A stretch of DNA of 64,000 nt from Pyrus communis (Eukaryota > Streptophyta > Magnoliopsida > Rosales > Rosaceae), in assembly GCF_963583255.1 (NCBI RefSeq), contig NC_084808.1, forward strand, positions 13,229,501 through 13,293,500, in the 5' to 3' direction. The notes under the pieces were generated by a model, which saw only the letters and a list, made by a program, of their open reading frames with translations, was not told where the DNA came from and made no database searches. This document shows, one piece after another, positions 10,865 to 22,031 of the stretch; the first letter of the stretch is position 1, and the number at the start of each line of letters is the position of its first letter. The position numbers and the translations under genes are program-made.

Positions 10865-11995
10865 TCAGACACAAGCCAAAGTGTCCATATGTGCATAAGC
10901 AGATTGCCATCGAACTATTAGAGACCTCTCGGTGTAAATGTTTTTGGGAGTTAAGTCACAAACTTTCTTATCCCTAAGATTATAAGAGATGACCTTACAA
11001 GGAATGTGCAGCAAAATAGACGAATCATGCTCATCAACGAAAACAACAACAAATGAGTAGTAGGGTTCAAGAGGGTTGCAAACCATCTCCGGAAATGCAG
11101 AGCTTATGGCATTAAGGTCGACATTGTACTTGACAAACCAACCAGAGTAGTCCTTCTCCATCTCGAGCACCTCAAATTGCGAAAGTTGCGGCCTAGAAAT
11201 TTCGATAAGATGCAAATGGCCACAAGACTCCCCAAAATATCTATGCCATCGGTAGCCGCCGTGACCCGGCGGACTTGGCACAGTCCTGAAACGATGTTCA
11301 TCTGTGTCATAGAGCAAAACCTTACTTGCATCGCCAATCCAACTAATTAGTCCATTGCAGTGCACTCCACGGCTGAAGTTCATGTCGAATTTCGCAGGGA
11401 AATTAGCCCGAAAAACCTTCCAACTTCGGGTCTCAGACAAAAAGACCTTAAATTGGTAACCTCCAACTGACTCAGAAATGGTACTAACGACGACAACCTT
11501 GTAATGAATCGATTTCGCAGGATCGAAAGCCAAAGCGACACCCGAAACGGTTGTCGATTTAGTAGCAGCTGGAAAAAAGAACGTTGAGAACTTACTGGTT
11601 GTGGGATTGACAACGTAGTACCTGCCGGTCGTGCTGAGGGAGGAGCAACACAGGAGCAAGCCGTTGCAGGACTGCAGAATCTCGACGCCCCGTGGGTCGC
11701 CGACGAAATTCAGAGGTTTGGAGCGAAACCCAGATGCATTTTCGTCGTTGCCGAGAGAGGTGAAGAAGATTTCTTGAGATATTATGGTCCGGGCGAAGAA
11801 GGCAGAGACCTTGGAATTTGGGTTTTGGAGGGCATGGCGGTTGCAGAAGTTGGGGCCGGAGATAAGAGCGAGCCAGTGCTTGGAGACGGATTTGAAGCGG
11901 AGCAGAGATTTAGGGGGCATGCAAAGAAGGATATGTGCAAGGAGGTCTTCGTTGCTGGCTATGGTTTCAGCTGCTTCGGGACAAAGACTCTCCAT
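10865..11995 (-). CDS. F-box protein with F-box-associated domain (intronless)
   Basis: The 376-codon frame starts with ATG at 11995-11993 and ends at 10865. Residues about 14-58 form an F-box (NEDLLAHILLCMPPKSLLRF, then KSVSKHWLALISGPNF), which would bind SKP1 in an SCF ubiquitin ligase. The rest resembles plant F-box-associated domains: SCNGLLLCCSS, YYVVNPTTSKF, ALAFDPAKSIHYKVVVV, SETRSWKVF, CNGLISWIGD, FGESCGHLHLIEI. This part normally selects the substrate, which is unknown here. It is clearly paralogous to the gene at 32947 and the pseudogene at 41616. Overlapping ORFs on both strands are shadows. A 163-bp tandem duplication begins about 115 bp upstream of the start codon. No inactivating change is visible. 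Confidence 0.92.
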   Translation of the reverse strand: MESLCPEAAETIASNEDLLAHILLCMPPKSLLRFKSVSKHWLALISGPNFCNRHALQNPNSKVSAFFARTIISQEIFFTSLGNDENASGFRSKPLNFVGDPRGVEILQSCNGLLLCCSSLSTTGRYYVVNPTTSKFSTFFFPAATKSTTVSGVALAFDPAKSIHYKVVVVSTISESVGGYQFKVFLSETRSWKVFRANFPAKFDMNFSRGVHCNGLISWIGDASKVLLYDTDEHRFRTVPSPPGHGGYRWHRYFGESCGHLHLIEISRPQLSQFEVLEMEKDYSGWFVKYNVDLNAISSAFPEMVCNPLEPYYSFVVVFVDEHDSSILLHIPCKVISYNLRDKKVCDLTPKNIYTERSLIVRWQSAYAHMDTLACV

Positions 11996-12110
11996 TTTCC
12001 TAAGGTCTTTTTCTTGTTCTATGGGTGAAACGAGGAGAGTCTGGGGTCTACCGACGGTAAGCGGTGCGTTGCGGTTTAGTTTTGATTCTTATGCGATACA
12101 GATTAAAGGA

Positions 12111-12440
12111 TTGTAAAGTTAAAAAAACAGACTGCTTATCTGTAAGTGAAAAAAAAATTATAACGAAATATCATTAAATTTGGTATCTCTTACTTATAAA
12201 TAAATAAATAAATAAAGAGAGTATGTGATCACCCATTAACATAATAATGTATTTCTATGTAATTGTTATATTTTTGTAAAGTTAAAAAAACAGACTGCTT
12301 ATCTGTAAGTGAAAAAAAAATTATAACGAAATATCATTAAATTTGGTATCTCTTACTTATAAATAAATAAATAAATAAATAAAGAGAGTATGTGATCACC
12401 CATTAACATAATAATGTATTTCTATGTAATTGTTATATTT
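12111..12440. repeat. 163-bp tandem duplication upstream of the F-box gene
   Basis: Copy 1 is 12111-12273 and copy 2 starts at 12274. Both begin TTGTAAAGTTAAAAAAACAG and run through a TAAA microsatellite and GTATGTGATCACCCATTAAC to TGTTATATTTTT. The copies are nearly identical; copy 2 has one or two extra AAAT units. The block lies in the presumed promoter of the minus-strand F-box gene starting at 11995. Confidence 0.95.
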
Positions 12441-12587
12441 TTAAATAAAAATTGAAGTTTGTAGTTATATTTGTTTATATTAATGAGATTTTAAATAAAA
12501 TTCATAATTTATAGAATTAAAAATATTAAAGGAGAATTATAATCGTTAATATATTATATAGTAGTAATGGTATCGAATACCACTACC

Positions 12588-14003
12588 ACAACAACAACAA
12601 CAACAACAACAAAGCATTTTCCCACTAAGTAGGGTCGGCTATATGAATCCTATAACGTTATTGCGCTCAGTTCTATGTCACGTATTCCGTTAGATTCAAG
12701 TACTCTAAGCCTTTTCTTAGAGTCTCTTCCAAAGTCTTTCTAGGTCTTCATCTACCCCTTCGGCCCTGAACATCTATCCCGTAATCGGATCTTTTAACCG
12801 GAGCGTCAGCAGGCCTTCGTTTCACATGTCCAAACCACCGTAACCGATTTTCTCTCATCTTTCCTTCAATTTTGGCTACTCCTACTTTACCTCGGATATC
12901 CTCATTCCTAATCTTATCCTTTCTCGTGTGCCCATACATCCAACAAAGCATTCTCTTCTCCGCTACACCCATTTATGTACGTGTTGATGCTTCACCACCC
13001 AACATTCTGTGTCATAAAGCATTGTCGTCTTATAAAAGTTTCCCTTGAGCTTCAGTGCCATACGACGGTCACACAACAAGTCGGATGCACTCTTCCATTT
13101 CATCCATCCAGCTTGTATTATATGGTTGAGGTCTTCATCCAACTCTCCATTCTTTTGCAAGATAGATCCTAGGTAGGGAAAGCGGTCGTTCTTTGGTAAT
13201 TCCTGATCTCCAATCCTCATCCTTAACTCATTTGAGCCTCCGTTTGCACTGAACTTGCACTCCATATACTCTGTCTTTAACCGACTTAGGCGAAGACCTT
13301 TAGATTCCAACACTTCTCTCCAAAGGTTAAGCTTTGCATTTACTCCTTCCTGAGTTTCATCTATCAACACTATATCGTCTAAGAAAAGCATACACCAAGG
13401 AATATCATCTTGAATATGTCATGTTAACTCATCCATTACCAATGCAAAAAAGTAAGGACTTAAGGATGAGCCTTGATGTAACTCTACAGTTATGGGGCAG
13501 CTTTCGGTTTATCCTTTATGAGTTCTTACGACAATCCTTGCTCCATCATACATATCCTTTATAGCTTGGATATATGCAACTCGTACTCTTTTCTTCTCTA
13601 AAATCCCCTAAAGAATGTCTCTTGGGACCTTATCATACACTTTTTCTAAATCTATAAAGACCATGTGCAAATCCTTTTTCATATCTCTATATCTTTCCAT
13701 CAATCTTTGTACGAGATAGATTGCCTCCATGGTTGAGCACTCTGGCATGAACCCAAATTGGTTGTCTGAGACCCGTGTCTCTTGCCTCAGTCTATGCTTA
13801 ATTACTGTCTCCCAGAGCTTCATTGTATGACTCATTAACTTAATACCCCTATAGTTCATGCAATTTTGTACGTCGCCCTTATTCTTGTAGATAGGCACCA
13901 AAGTGCTCTTTCGCCACTCATTTGGCATCTTCTTTGTTTTCAAAATCCTATTGAAAAGGTTTGTGAACCATGCTATACCCGTCTCTCCCAAGACTTTCCA
14001 CAC
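12588..14003 (-). mobile_element. RTE-type LINE, 5'-truncated and decayed
   Basis: Minus-strand reading frames give a non-LTR reverse transcriptase. 14003-13608 holds the fingers/palm start ([33 protein letters not shown], then [14 protein letters not shown], the first catalytic Asp region). After stops, 13391-12963 holds the second catalytic motif as FLDDIVLIDE and the thumb. 12972-12748 holds the C-terminal segment (RLRWFGHVKRRPADAPVKR). The plus-strand (CAA)n at about 12588-12611 is the TTG-repeat tail at its 3' end, typical of plant RTE LINEs. No endonuclease domain lies upstream of 14003, so the copy is 5'-truncated as is common after target-primed reverse transcription. Several stops make it inactive. 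Confidence 0.85.
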
Positions 14004-14262
14004 AGTAGCAGAAAATTTTGATTTTGTACATTACCATGTCATTACTGACTTGCACAAAATCCATATTGCACGGTTGGCACGATAATTTGGCAAAAAGTTA
14101 CACCCCTTGTGACATATGTAGTTTATTTATGAAACTAGGATTTTCAATTTGATTGAGGAAGAGCCTAGTGATGGTATATTGTGACACAACATTGGTGCAG
14201 GCTTTGCTCGGAGTTCAGGTGAGTTGATTTTAATATTATGTGACAAATATTTTGCATATGAA

Positions 14263-14365
14263 ATTCCTTTGTTATATACTTTGTGTGTGTAACATGAAGA
14301 TACAAATGGTTATTATTCCTTTGTTATATACTTTGTGTGTAACATAAATTTACAAATGGTTATTA
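14263..14365. repeat. 52-bp tandem duplication
   Basis: Two adjacent copies starting ATTCCTTTGTTATATACTTT and ending ACAAATGGTTATT, at 14263-14314 and 14315-14365, with small differences (an extra GT in copy 1). It lies just left of the solo LTR. Confidence 0.85.
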
Positions 14366-14379
14366 CCAGTTAATAATAT

Positions 14380-16539
14380 TGATAGGAGCATATTTATGCG
14401 ACTTAGTTTGCTTGTTTTAGTGCTTTTATGTTATTAGTTCTTAGTTATTTTAGTTCGTTAAGCTTCTTTCGTGTGTTTTTAGGTTCATAAGACGTATTTG
14501 GCGAAATGATGCATTTTGGAGCCTTTTAGGGCAGTTTTGGGCTAATTATGGATAGCTTGTATATGGAGCAAGGTGGATGGACGAATTTGGAGTCAAAAGA
14601 GGTTAGAAGCATGCTACAAATCAGAAAAGGAAAGTTCATGACAAAGAAGATAAGGAAAGTGCAAGAAAAGAAGAAACATTATCCAAAACCTTATCCAATC
14701 TTATCTTATCCAAACCTTATCCTATCTTGTCCTAACCTAATCTTGTTCCACCTTAATCCTAGCTACAAGTGGACCTAAAAACCTAATTTCTAGAAGCCCT
14801 ATCCGACCCTAAAAGGGTGCCACACCTTCCCCCCTTTTATGCCTTCTAGAATACCCAAAATCAGCCATAAGACACTTAGTTTCTAGAAGGCCCAATTTTG
14901 GACGAAAATTCTTAAACCTATTTCTAATTGGATTCTGATTTTATTTGGCCCTTTTTCTCTTGGATTTGGATTGTTTAAGTCCATATCTGAAACCAATTGG
15001 GCTAGGACTTAAGTTCCCAACCTTTGCCGCAAGCCTTAAGGGCCCTAATCACTTGTATCTGCTAGGTTTAACCCTAATTCTGATTCCTAAGATTTTTACC
15101 ATGCTATATATATATATGAACCTTAAGTTGCCGCACCCCGGAACACATAACCTAGGCAGCCATCCATCATTGATCACAGAAATTCGTCCATTCACACCCT
15201 AGGGCAAAAAAACACCCCAAAACACCATTCTAGCGCCCAGAAAATACAAGCAGCCACTCCACCTCCTTCCACTCTTTTTGCCGAGTTCTCCACCACTTTC
15301 CAACCATCAAACACTCATCCACACTCAACCTACACCCCTTGTCGTGCCTCTACACCCCCAAAATCCATTCTACATCATCAAAACAGCCCAGGAACCATCA
15401 TCATCCAATCTGCAGCAAGCAAAGGAAAGGAGACAGTTTCACACAATTGTTTGGCTCTTCATTCTGAGTTGTTGAACAATTTTAGGTGTATTCTATCTTA
15501 TATTTCAATGTCTAATTCATGTAATCTTTGTTTTGCTTTGAGAATGATTGGCTAAATTCGTTTTGGCTAAGGGTGTATTCAAAACCATGATTATATATGT
15601 GAAATAAGTTGATTACTTCCAGTTATCGTTGCATAAGTCTTGAATACAATTTTCTTAACCGTTTGATTTAGAACTTATTCTTGTATGTTGATTGAGAGTG
15701 CACGCTTAATTTGCATGCTTGAATTTGGTGCTAGGACATAAATTTGTTTCACCTAATAGTTACGAATTTATATCCACAAGTAGTGAAGGTCGCTAGTCAC
15801 AATCGTGTTAAGTAGATTCCTGGCAGGAGTATCATGCTTTTCATAGTTACAAATGCCTTGTCGATGCTTATGAATTCCAAAGAACGTAATGATTCTAACT
15901 TATGTCTTTATCATGCTGTTCATATAGAGAACTTGTTAGGAATAATTTGTTTGCGATGCATATTCATCCAATTCAATGATTCTAGGGAAATCTAAAGGTT
16001 AATTTAAGCGGACCTAATTAACTTGGAGTGTCGAGGTTCATAACTTATTGAATTGATAACTGGAAATTGATTTACGTTGCATATATTTCATGTGTGGAGA
16101 AGAACCCCTTAGCTATCCCCTCATCCATTGATTCATCACAAATTTGTCTACAATCTGCTTTCTTTACAATCTGCCCATTAAGTTTAATTTCGTCCAAACA
16201 CAATCCCCCCATATTTTGTTGAGTCTTAGTCATTCAAATCTGTCTTATTTTGTGTTTTTAAGTATTTGGAGCCACAAACACTTCCAAATTCGTCCAATTC
16301 AAGTTTTAGTTTCTGTTTGAGTCAATTTGATTGTTTTAGGCAGTTTTGAGTGTTTCAAATCTGTTTTGAGTCATAATAGTCTTGTTAGAGTCTTTAAGTT
16401 TAGTTTTTGTGTTTTTAAGTCAATTTATATTAGATTAGCACCCCTAGTTAATCCCCGGTTAGAACGATCCCTACTTACATCATTATTACAATTGTCACAA
16501 ATAGGGTTTAATTTGTGTGTCAACATAATTTTCACATCA
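14380..16539 (+). mobile_element. Solo LTR of a Ty3-type retrotransposon (2160 bp)
   Basis: It begins TGATAGGAGCATATTTATGC and ends ACATAATTTTCACATCA, giving TGAT/ATCA inverted termini. It is flanked by a perfect 5-bp duplication AATAT (14375-14379 and 16540-16544). No internal domain or second LTR is present, so it is a solo LTR left by LTR-LTR recombination. The orientation is assigned from the TATATATA-containing first half and the ending, and is tentative. ORFs at 14548, 14945 and 15278 inside it are incidental. Confidence 0.88.
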
Positions 16540-16874
16540 AATATGCTTTATGAAATGTATGTATATTTATGAATATTTGAAATGATTGCGAACTGAGAGG
16601 GTTAGTAGACAACTGTTGTTGTTGTGTACTTTCTTTCTGGTTCCATGAGAGTGTTCGAAACCCTAGATGTCTATCTTTCTTTATGGTTTCATGAGTTGGT
16701 CTCATGTGAATGCCTTCATTCTAGGTATGCCATGACAAAGTCTAGGGCAGAAATTCCACTCGGAGTGACTGTGAGACATTCCAAAATCCAATGTCTGTAT
16801 CTTTCTATTATCGAATTGCAATGAGAAATTTCGGAATCCAGTGTTTGTATATGATTCCATGAGTGTGTTTGGAA

Positions 16875-17771
16875 GGGTATTTATCAAATATAGCCAAATA
16901 TTAGCCCCTAATTTCAAAAGTGTCATTTTTATTAAAACTTTCAAATATATCCAAAATATCACTTAAATACACACAGACACCCTTAAGCTTTAAACCAAAT
17001 AAATTAAAAAACCAAAACCCTATTAGATGAAGAGTTCTCACGGCTAAACCTAAAAAATGGTGGAGACCCAGTAAAGGCATCAACTATTGGTGGAGACTTG
17101 TGCATCCCTAAACGAAGGTGAGTGTAGATGGTTTAATGTTTTGCATTTTTCCTCGTCTACGTTTTCTCTTTGCTTTTGTAGTTTCTTCCTTTGATTGAAT
17201 ATTTATGGAATAATGAACTGTTTTGCACACCTTTGCATTATTAAGGGTGTCGTTTGTGTCCAGATTCTGTTTTGAAGGTTATCACTGACAGTGGTAATGA
17301 ATCGAGAGATCTGTTATGTCCTTAGAAAGTGCAAAAAACATATTTTGAAGGTTTAGAGAATAGAAATTCTTATGGTGCATATTAGAAAAATTAGGTTTCT
17401 TTTGTCAATAGAAGATTGACAAACCTAATACCATTTGTCGATCTGTTTGACGAAAGCTAATTGAAATTCATTTAGTGCATATTAGAAAAATTAGGGTTTA
17501 CGATATAGAAAATTTCTTTCTTTGTGTTTTTGTTCTTTTGATTTTGGTCTACAAATTGTCAATTAATTGTACTAATAAAAAATGAGAAAAATATTAGGGA
17601 AAGTACAACTTGATTAGCGCACAAGAATCTTTTAATTAACAATTAGTTAGTTGTATGAATTAAGGGTATTTGTGTCTATTTAAATGAAATTTTGAATATA
17701 TTTGAAAATTTTTATAAAAACTAACATTTTTCAAATTAAGGGCTAATATTTGGCTATATTTGATAAAACTC
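16875..17771. mobile_element. Non-autonomous Mutator-like element (897 bp)
   Basis: The left end GGGTATTTATCAAATATAGCC and the reverse complement of the right end GAGTTTTATCAAATATAGCC are inverted repeats, with similarity continuing through CAAATATTAGCCC. It is flanked by a perfect 9-bp duplication TGTTTGGAA (16866-16874 and 17772-17780). A 9-bp duplication is the Mutator superfamily signature. No transposase is encoded. The interior includes the segment about 17040-17130 with AAATGGTGGAGACC and a GT donor-like edge, unidentified. Confidence 0.9.
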
Positions 17772-17780
17772 TGTTTGGAA

Positions 17781-18141
17781 TGCATAATGCCGTGATTGTT
17801 AACCTACCAGCCATATGATTTTATTATCTATGAAACAAGGGGTAGGCAAACGAGTCTTGAATCTACAGGTCAGGGTGGGTTCATGTGGTTTGGGGCATCT
17901 AAAGACAAAATGGGATAGGTTGACAAAATTAGCTGGGCGGGCAAGTCTAAAAATATGTGGAAACGAGGGCTCGCCCGGGATCGTCTCTGTCGCTTCCAAG
18001 TCAGAAAGCTGAGCTCCTTTCAATGTTGCAAGGCCATGGTCCATGAAAAGCAAGTATCACGGTAGCAAAAGCCCAACTATAGTCCCCAACAGAATTGCCG
18101 AACTAAATTAGCAGCTGATCGATTTCAAGGAGGACTGGGAT
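17781..18141. other. Intergenic, nothing recognised
   Basis: Overlapping short ORFs on both strands (17799-18053) show no domain or codon signal that would support a gene. Confidence 0.35.
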
Positions 18142-18960
18142 TAGACCTGACAATTTCTTACACGACCTGTTAACACGACACGGAAATAACGAGTTTCAGG
18201 TCAACACGATAACTAATCGGGTCACATAATAAGAACCTGTTAATAACGGGTCCTTAACAGATTTACACGAGAGTGACACGCGGATAATCTGTTTCGAAAC
18301 GATAAAAAAAGGTTATTTTTTTAATATTTTGATTATTTTAATTTTTTAAACTATTAGAAAAACTTACCATAAAATACAATAGATATAGTGGATATGTATT
18401 TATTGTTTATTAATTATTATTGTATTATTTTTCTACATAAATTTCAAATATTTAAGTGTTATTTATTTATTTATTTTTATAGTATACTATAGGCAAAGAG
18501 TGAGATTAAAATTTTTATAAAACACATTAAAAATAAAAATATCAAGTAATTTAAAAATACCAAACACATTAAAAAAAAATTATAATAATTAATTTACAAG
18601 TGCGAAAAATATGAAAAAAAATATGCAAATGCTCATAATCGCATCCTCTACGCTTTGAGGATAGGTATATCATCGTTTGAATTTTTTAAAACCATGCAAA
18701 CCCTCATGAATAATATTTTTTCGAGAGTTCAAAATGAATAAAATTCATAATCATTAATGTAAGTCTGAAAACTGTGAGAAATGTTCATGATTGCATCCTC
18801 TACACTTAAGCGATGGTTATATGGTAGTTTAGATTTTTAAAACCCTCCAAATCTCATGAATAGTGTTTTTTTATTTGAGTGCAAAATTAATAATAATTAG
18901 TGTAGAAGTGTGAAAAATGTAAAAAAAAAAAATTATATACAATCACTTTTAATGACAAGC
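18142..18960 (+). mobile_element. Non-autonomous hAT-like element (copy 2), right edge uncertain
   Basis: Begins TAGACCTGACAATTTC and is the same family as 2440-2997 in opposite orientation; similarity can be followed to about 18570. Beyond that lies an internal imperfect direct repeat: 18640-18720 and 18795-18880 share CGCATCCTCTACGCTTTGAG-like and CTCATGAATA parts. The complete Ty3 element is inserted immediately downstream at 18972, so the true right end may be lost or displaced. Confidence 0.45.
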
Positions 18961-18971
18961 TTTACAACTTT

Positions 18972-21198
18972 TGTGACATCCCGTCCCGGAAATTATCGAA
19001 ACGCACGAGTGAAATTACAATTTTACCCCTAGTTTGTTTTCGTTATGTTTTTGGTTACTTGGTGTGGTGTTGGCAGGTACTGGGCCACACACACACACTG
19101 TCTCACTCTCCCTCTCCCTCTGTCATTTCCCCTGTCTCTCTCTCTCCCCCGAGTCCTCTATTCTTCTTCTTCTTCCTTCGACGTACGGACACACACCAAG
19201 AACCCTCAAACCATAGCAGATCGAGGAAACCAAGGACACGGTTGAGCTCGTGAGGTCGAGGGGAGCACAGCCATACCATTTTCAGGTGAGAACTCCGACG
19301 TTTTCACGTCGATTTCACAAACTCCGATTTGTGTACTGTTCATGCAAACCTTAATCTAGCTTGTTTTTGGACTTTTGAAGCTCATAGATGTCTTAGTGGG
19401 GTCCTAGGGAGCATCGGAGTAGCTCGTTGGACGAAATTGGACGTCGGAATCGTGGGTTTCAAAGTTGGCCGGTTTTTGAGTTTGAAGACAGGTATGATCG
19501 CGTAGTTTTCAGCCTTTAAAAGTAGTTTATCGTGATTCTACTAGTCCTAAGCTTCATTTTGGTTCAAGAATCATGAAAAATGGTTGAGAAACGAGTGAGA
19601 AAACAAAGTTTGAAATTTTTCCAGTTTTCCGGCGCCGGCGACGTCACCGGAGGCTCGCCGGAGAAGGTGACGGAATATTCCGTCAAATCTGACGGAATAT
19701 TCCTGACGCCATTGACGGAATCCGTTAGAAATAACGGAATATTCCTCACGGCGTCAGTTGACGCCGTCCGTGTGCGTCGCACATGCCTGCGCGTGGCCGG
19801 CGCGTGTGGCCATGCCTTGGCCGGTTCGTGGGGGCGCGTATGGCGGAGGAAAATTTTTCTAAAAATATGGTTGTGATCCTGAGGTTGTGTAGAGCACGTT
19901 GGTATATTCATTTGTCCATTTTGAGCAATGTATGAGAAGTTATTACGAGAAGTTGGTTATGTGCTTTAAAGTTAACGTTTTTATAGTTATTTCGCATATA
20001 GGTGACACGTACCCCGAGGACGAGCGTTCGCACTCGAGGCAGGGGGGCTACGACCCTTCCACTTATCAGTGAGTGGGCTTTTGTTTTCCTTATATACCTA
20101 TATACATTTATATTCCCATAAATGGTTTAAAAAGGGTTATTTGTGTTATGCCATGCACCATATTATTATTGTTTATGCATCAATGCATACATTAGTAGTG
20201 GCATACATTTATATATGCATATTGGGTGCTGTGGACGCACAGGTAAGTGCCAGGTAAATGTTATTCATATTTACATTCAGTAGTAGTCTGAGATGCTTAG
20301 AGAGCTCATAACCTGCACCCCCGGCGTTAGTGCTCCCGTCCAATGTAGGGCACAGTCCTTCACGTGATGTTCACCTCCCGCACCACACGCTCAGCTTGGA
20401 TCCAAGTTAGGTGCACAGTCCTGTCGTACAGACCACTTTAGGTGGTTCCGACTCGTAGGTGACCCGCGATTATTCGCACAGCCTTCACGTGATCGTAGCA
20501 CTAGAGCGTATATATATGTTACACCCAGGCCTATCGTACAGACCACTTTAGGTGGTTCCGACTCGTGGGCAGGTTCAGTTATTGAGTTTTGAGATTTGAG
20601 CTCTATATGCAGCCGTACAGGTCACGTTAGGTGACTCCGGCTGCCAGATGTTATGCTATTGTTATGAGTTATACCTGAGCACTTGCATATCATTATGAGA
20701 CTTTGACATGGCACATTGTTGAACATGTTTGGCATACCCTTGAGCATGATTGGCATTTTTACACGTACGTATATATGATTATTTTTTTCTGGGAAGTATA
20801 CAGGTTTTACGGCGAGGGGTTAGAATGTATTTTGCTAAATGGTTTTCAAAGAGCTTGTTTTTGCCCACTCACGCTTTTGTTTTGCCCCCCTCCAGGTTCT
20901 AGTTGGTTAGCAGTTTCGGTGGTCTCCCAGAGGGTTCTTCCGGCTTTTCTGACAGATACTCACCAGCGTAGGGTCGCCTTCGGGTGTACTTATTTCGCAA
21001 CTTTTCTTTTGGACTGCTATAGTCTTGCTCTGAATTTGTATCTCACTTGCACTAGCACTTGTCTTAGTACTTTGTATGCTAGTTTTTAAATTATTCGTAC
21101 TTTTATACATTACTGTTTTATTAGCTTCCGCACGTGCACATGGTTACGTCACCTTCGTGTGACGGCCAGCACGCCCTGATCTCGGTCAGGGTGTGCCA
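18972..21198 (+). repeat. 5' LTR of the complete chromovirus (2227 bp)
   Basis: Starts TGTGACATCCCGTCCCGG and ends GGGTGTGCCA (TG...CA). It matches 26154-28345 along its length. It keeps two GC-rich segments (near 19640 and 19800) that the 3' LTR lacks. It carries three copies of a CGTACAGACCAC...GGTGGTTCCGACTCG motif at 20425, 20535 and 20614. Short ORFs (19034-19253, 19564-19911, 20069, 20703) lie in the LTR and recur in the other copy; they are not genes. Confidence 0.96.
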
Positions 21199-21201
21199 GT
21201 T

Positions 21202-21214
21202 TGGTATCAGAGCC
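21202..21214 (+). other. Primer-binding site (initiator-Met tRNA type)
   Basis: TGGTATCAGAGCC starts three bases after the end of the 5' LTR. This is the standard complement of the 3' end of plant initiator methionine tRNA used to start minus-strand cDNA. Confidence 0.92.
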
Positions 21215-21278
21215 TAGGTTTGGCAATCCTAATTTTTGTGTGAGTATTCTAATGGTTTTGGTGTCTTCTGTCAGAATT

Positions 21279-21986
21279 ATGCCGCCTCGTCGGGAACCAC
21301 GTCGTTCTTCTGAGTCTAGCTTCCCCGATGTTGCTCAGTTGGGGGAAGTTATTGCTACAACCCTTCAGTCAGTGATGCGCCCTCCCCAGAGGACTCATCT
21401 GGAGACTATGTACAATTTGAAGTTGGATAAATTCAAGGGTAGTGAGGGGCATGAGGGCGCAGAGCGCTGGTTAGAACACATAGAGAAGACTTTCCGTGTG
21501 CTGCATAATCAGGGGAACTTGCCTATGGAGAGGTGGGTCGAGACGACCTCATGGTTTCTGGATACGGAGTCTGCAGCTTGGTGGGAGCAGGAGCTTCGTA
21601 GGTTGACTCCAGATCAGAGGACTGATTGGAATGTTTTTACGGAATTGTTCAAGAGAAGGTATGTGCCCCCTGAGTACATTGACCGTAAGAAGCAGGAGTT
21701 TACCGAGTTGAGACAGCGGAAGATGTCGGCGAATGAATACTACCGCAAGTTTACGGACTTGTCTCGCTACCATCCTGATGTCGCTGGTAATCCAGCGGAG
21801 AAGCTTCGTCGTTTCCGCCTAGGTACTAAGAAGTTGTGGCGTTCGATGACGTCTACTACTCACTGTGAGACTTACCAGGACTTCTATGAGATACTGCTCA
21901 GAATTGAGGACTCTGAGAACATGTCGAGCGACACTGATGAGGAAAAGGACGGCAACCAGAAGAAAGATGACAAGGGAAAAGGTTAG
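21279..21986 (+). pseudogene. Chromovirus Gag (capsid part), ended by a premature TAG
   Basis: The ATG at 21279 (MPPRREPRRSS) is preferred because upstream in-frame codons overlap the primer-binding site. The capsid core is recognisable as a retrotrans_gag domain: MYNLKLDKFKGSEGHEGAER, ESAAWWEQELRRL, WNVFTELFKRRYVP, KKQEFTELRQRKMSANEYYR. Gag would form the cytoplasmic particle that packages the RNA. The frame stops at TAG 21984-21986. The zinc knuckle and pol follow in the same frame, so this is one broken polyprotein rather than a natural gag end. The TAG is one C-to-T change from CAG. Confidence 0.9.
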
Positions 21987-22031
21987 GCGTCACTCGGGCC
22001 CCGTCAGACTTAGAACTTCAAGAGGGGTGGT

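Noticed and set aside
10571..10921. 116-codon plus-strand ORF next to the F-box gene
   Set aside because: No domain, overlaps the 3' end of the F-box gene antisense.
14548..15475. Three short ORFs rich in Pro/Leu/Tyr
   Set aside because: Entirely inside a solo LTR with perfect TSD; no domain.
20425..20643. Riboswitch-like regulatory RNA
   Set aside because: Repeated motif lies in retrotransposon LTRs and no known ligand-binding class is recognised; reported only as a conserved LTR motif.
19034..21110. Short ORFs repeated at 26216-28257
   Set aside because: Both sets lie in the two LTRs of the same element; duplication explains their conservation.
21984..22013. Natural gag-pol stop with programmed readthrough
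   Set aside because: Two TAGs 27 bases apart, inside gag before the zinc knuckle, with further stops downstream; all fit CAG decay better than a single regulated stop.
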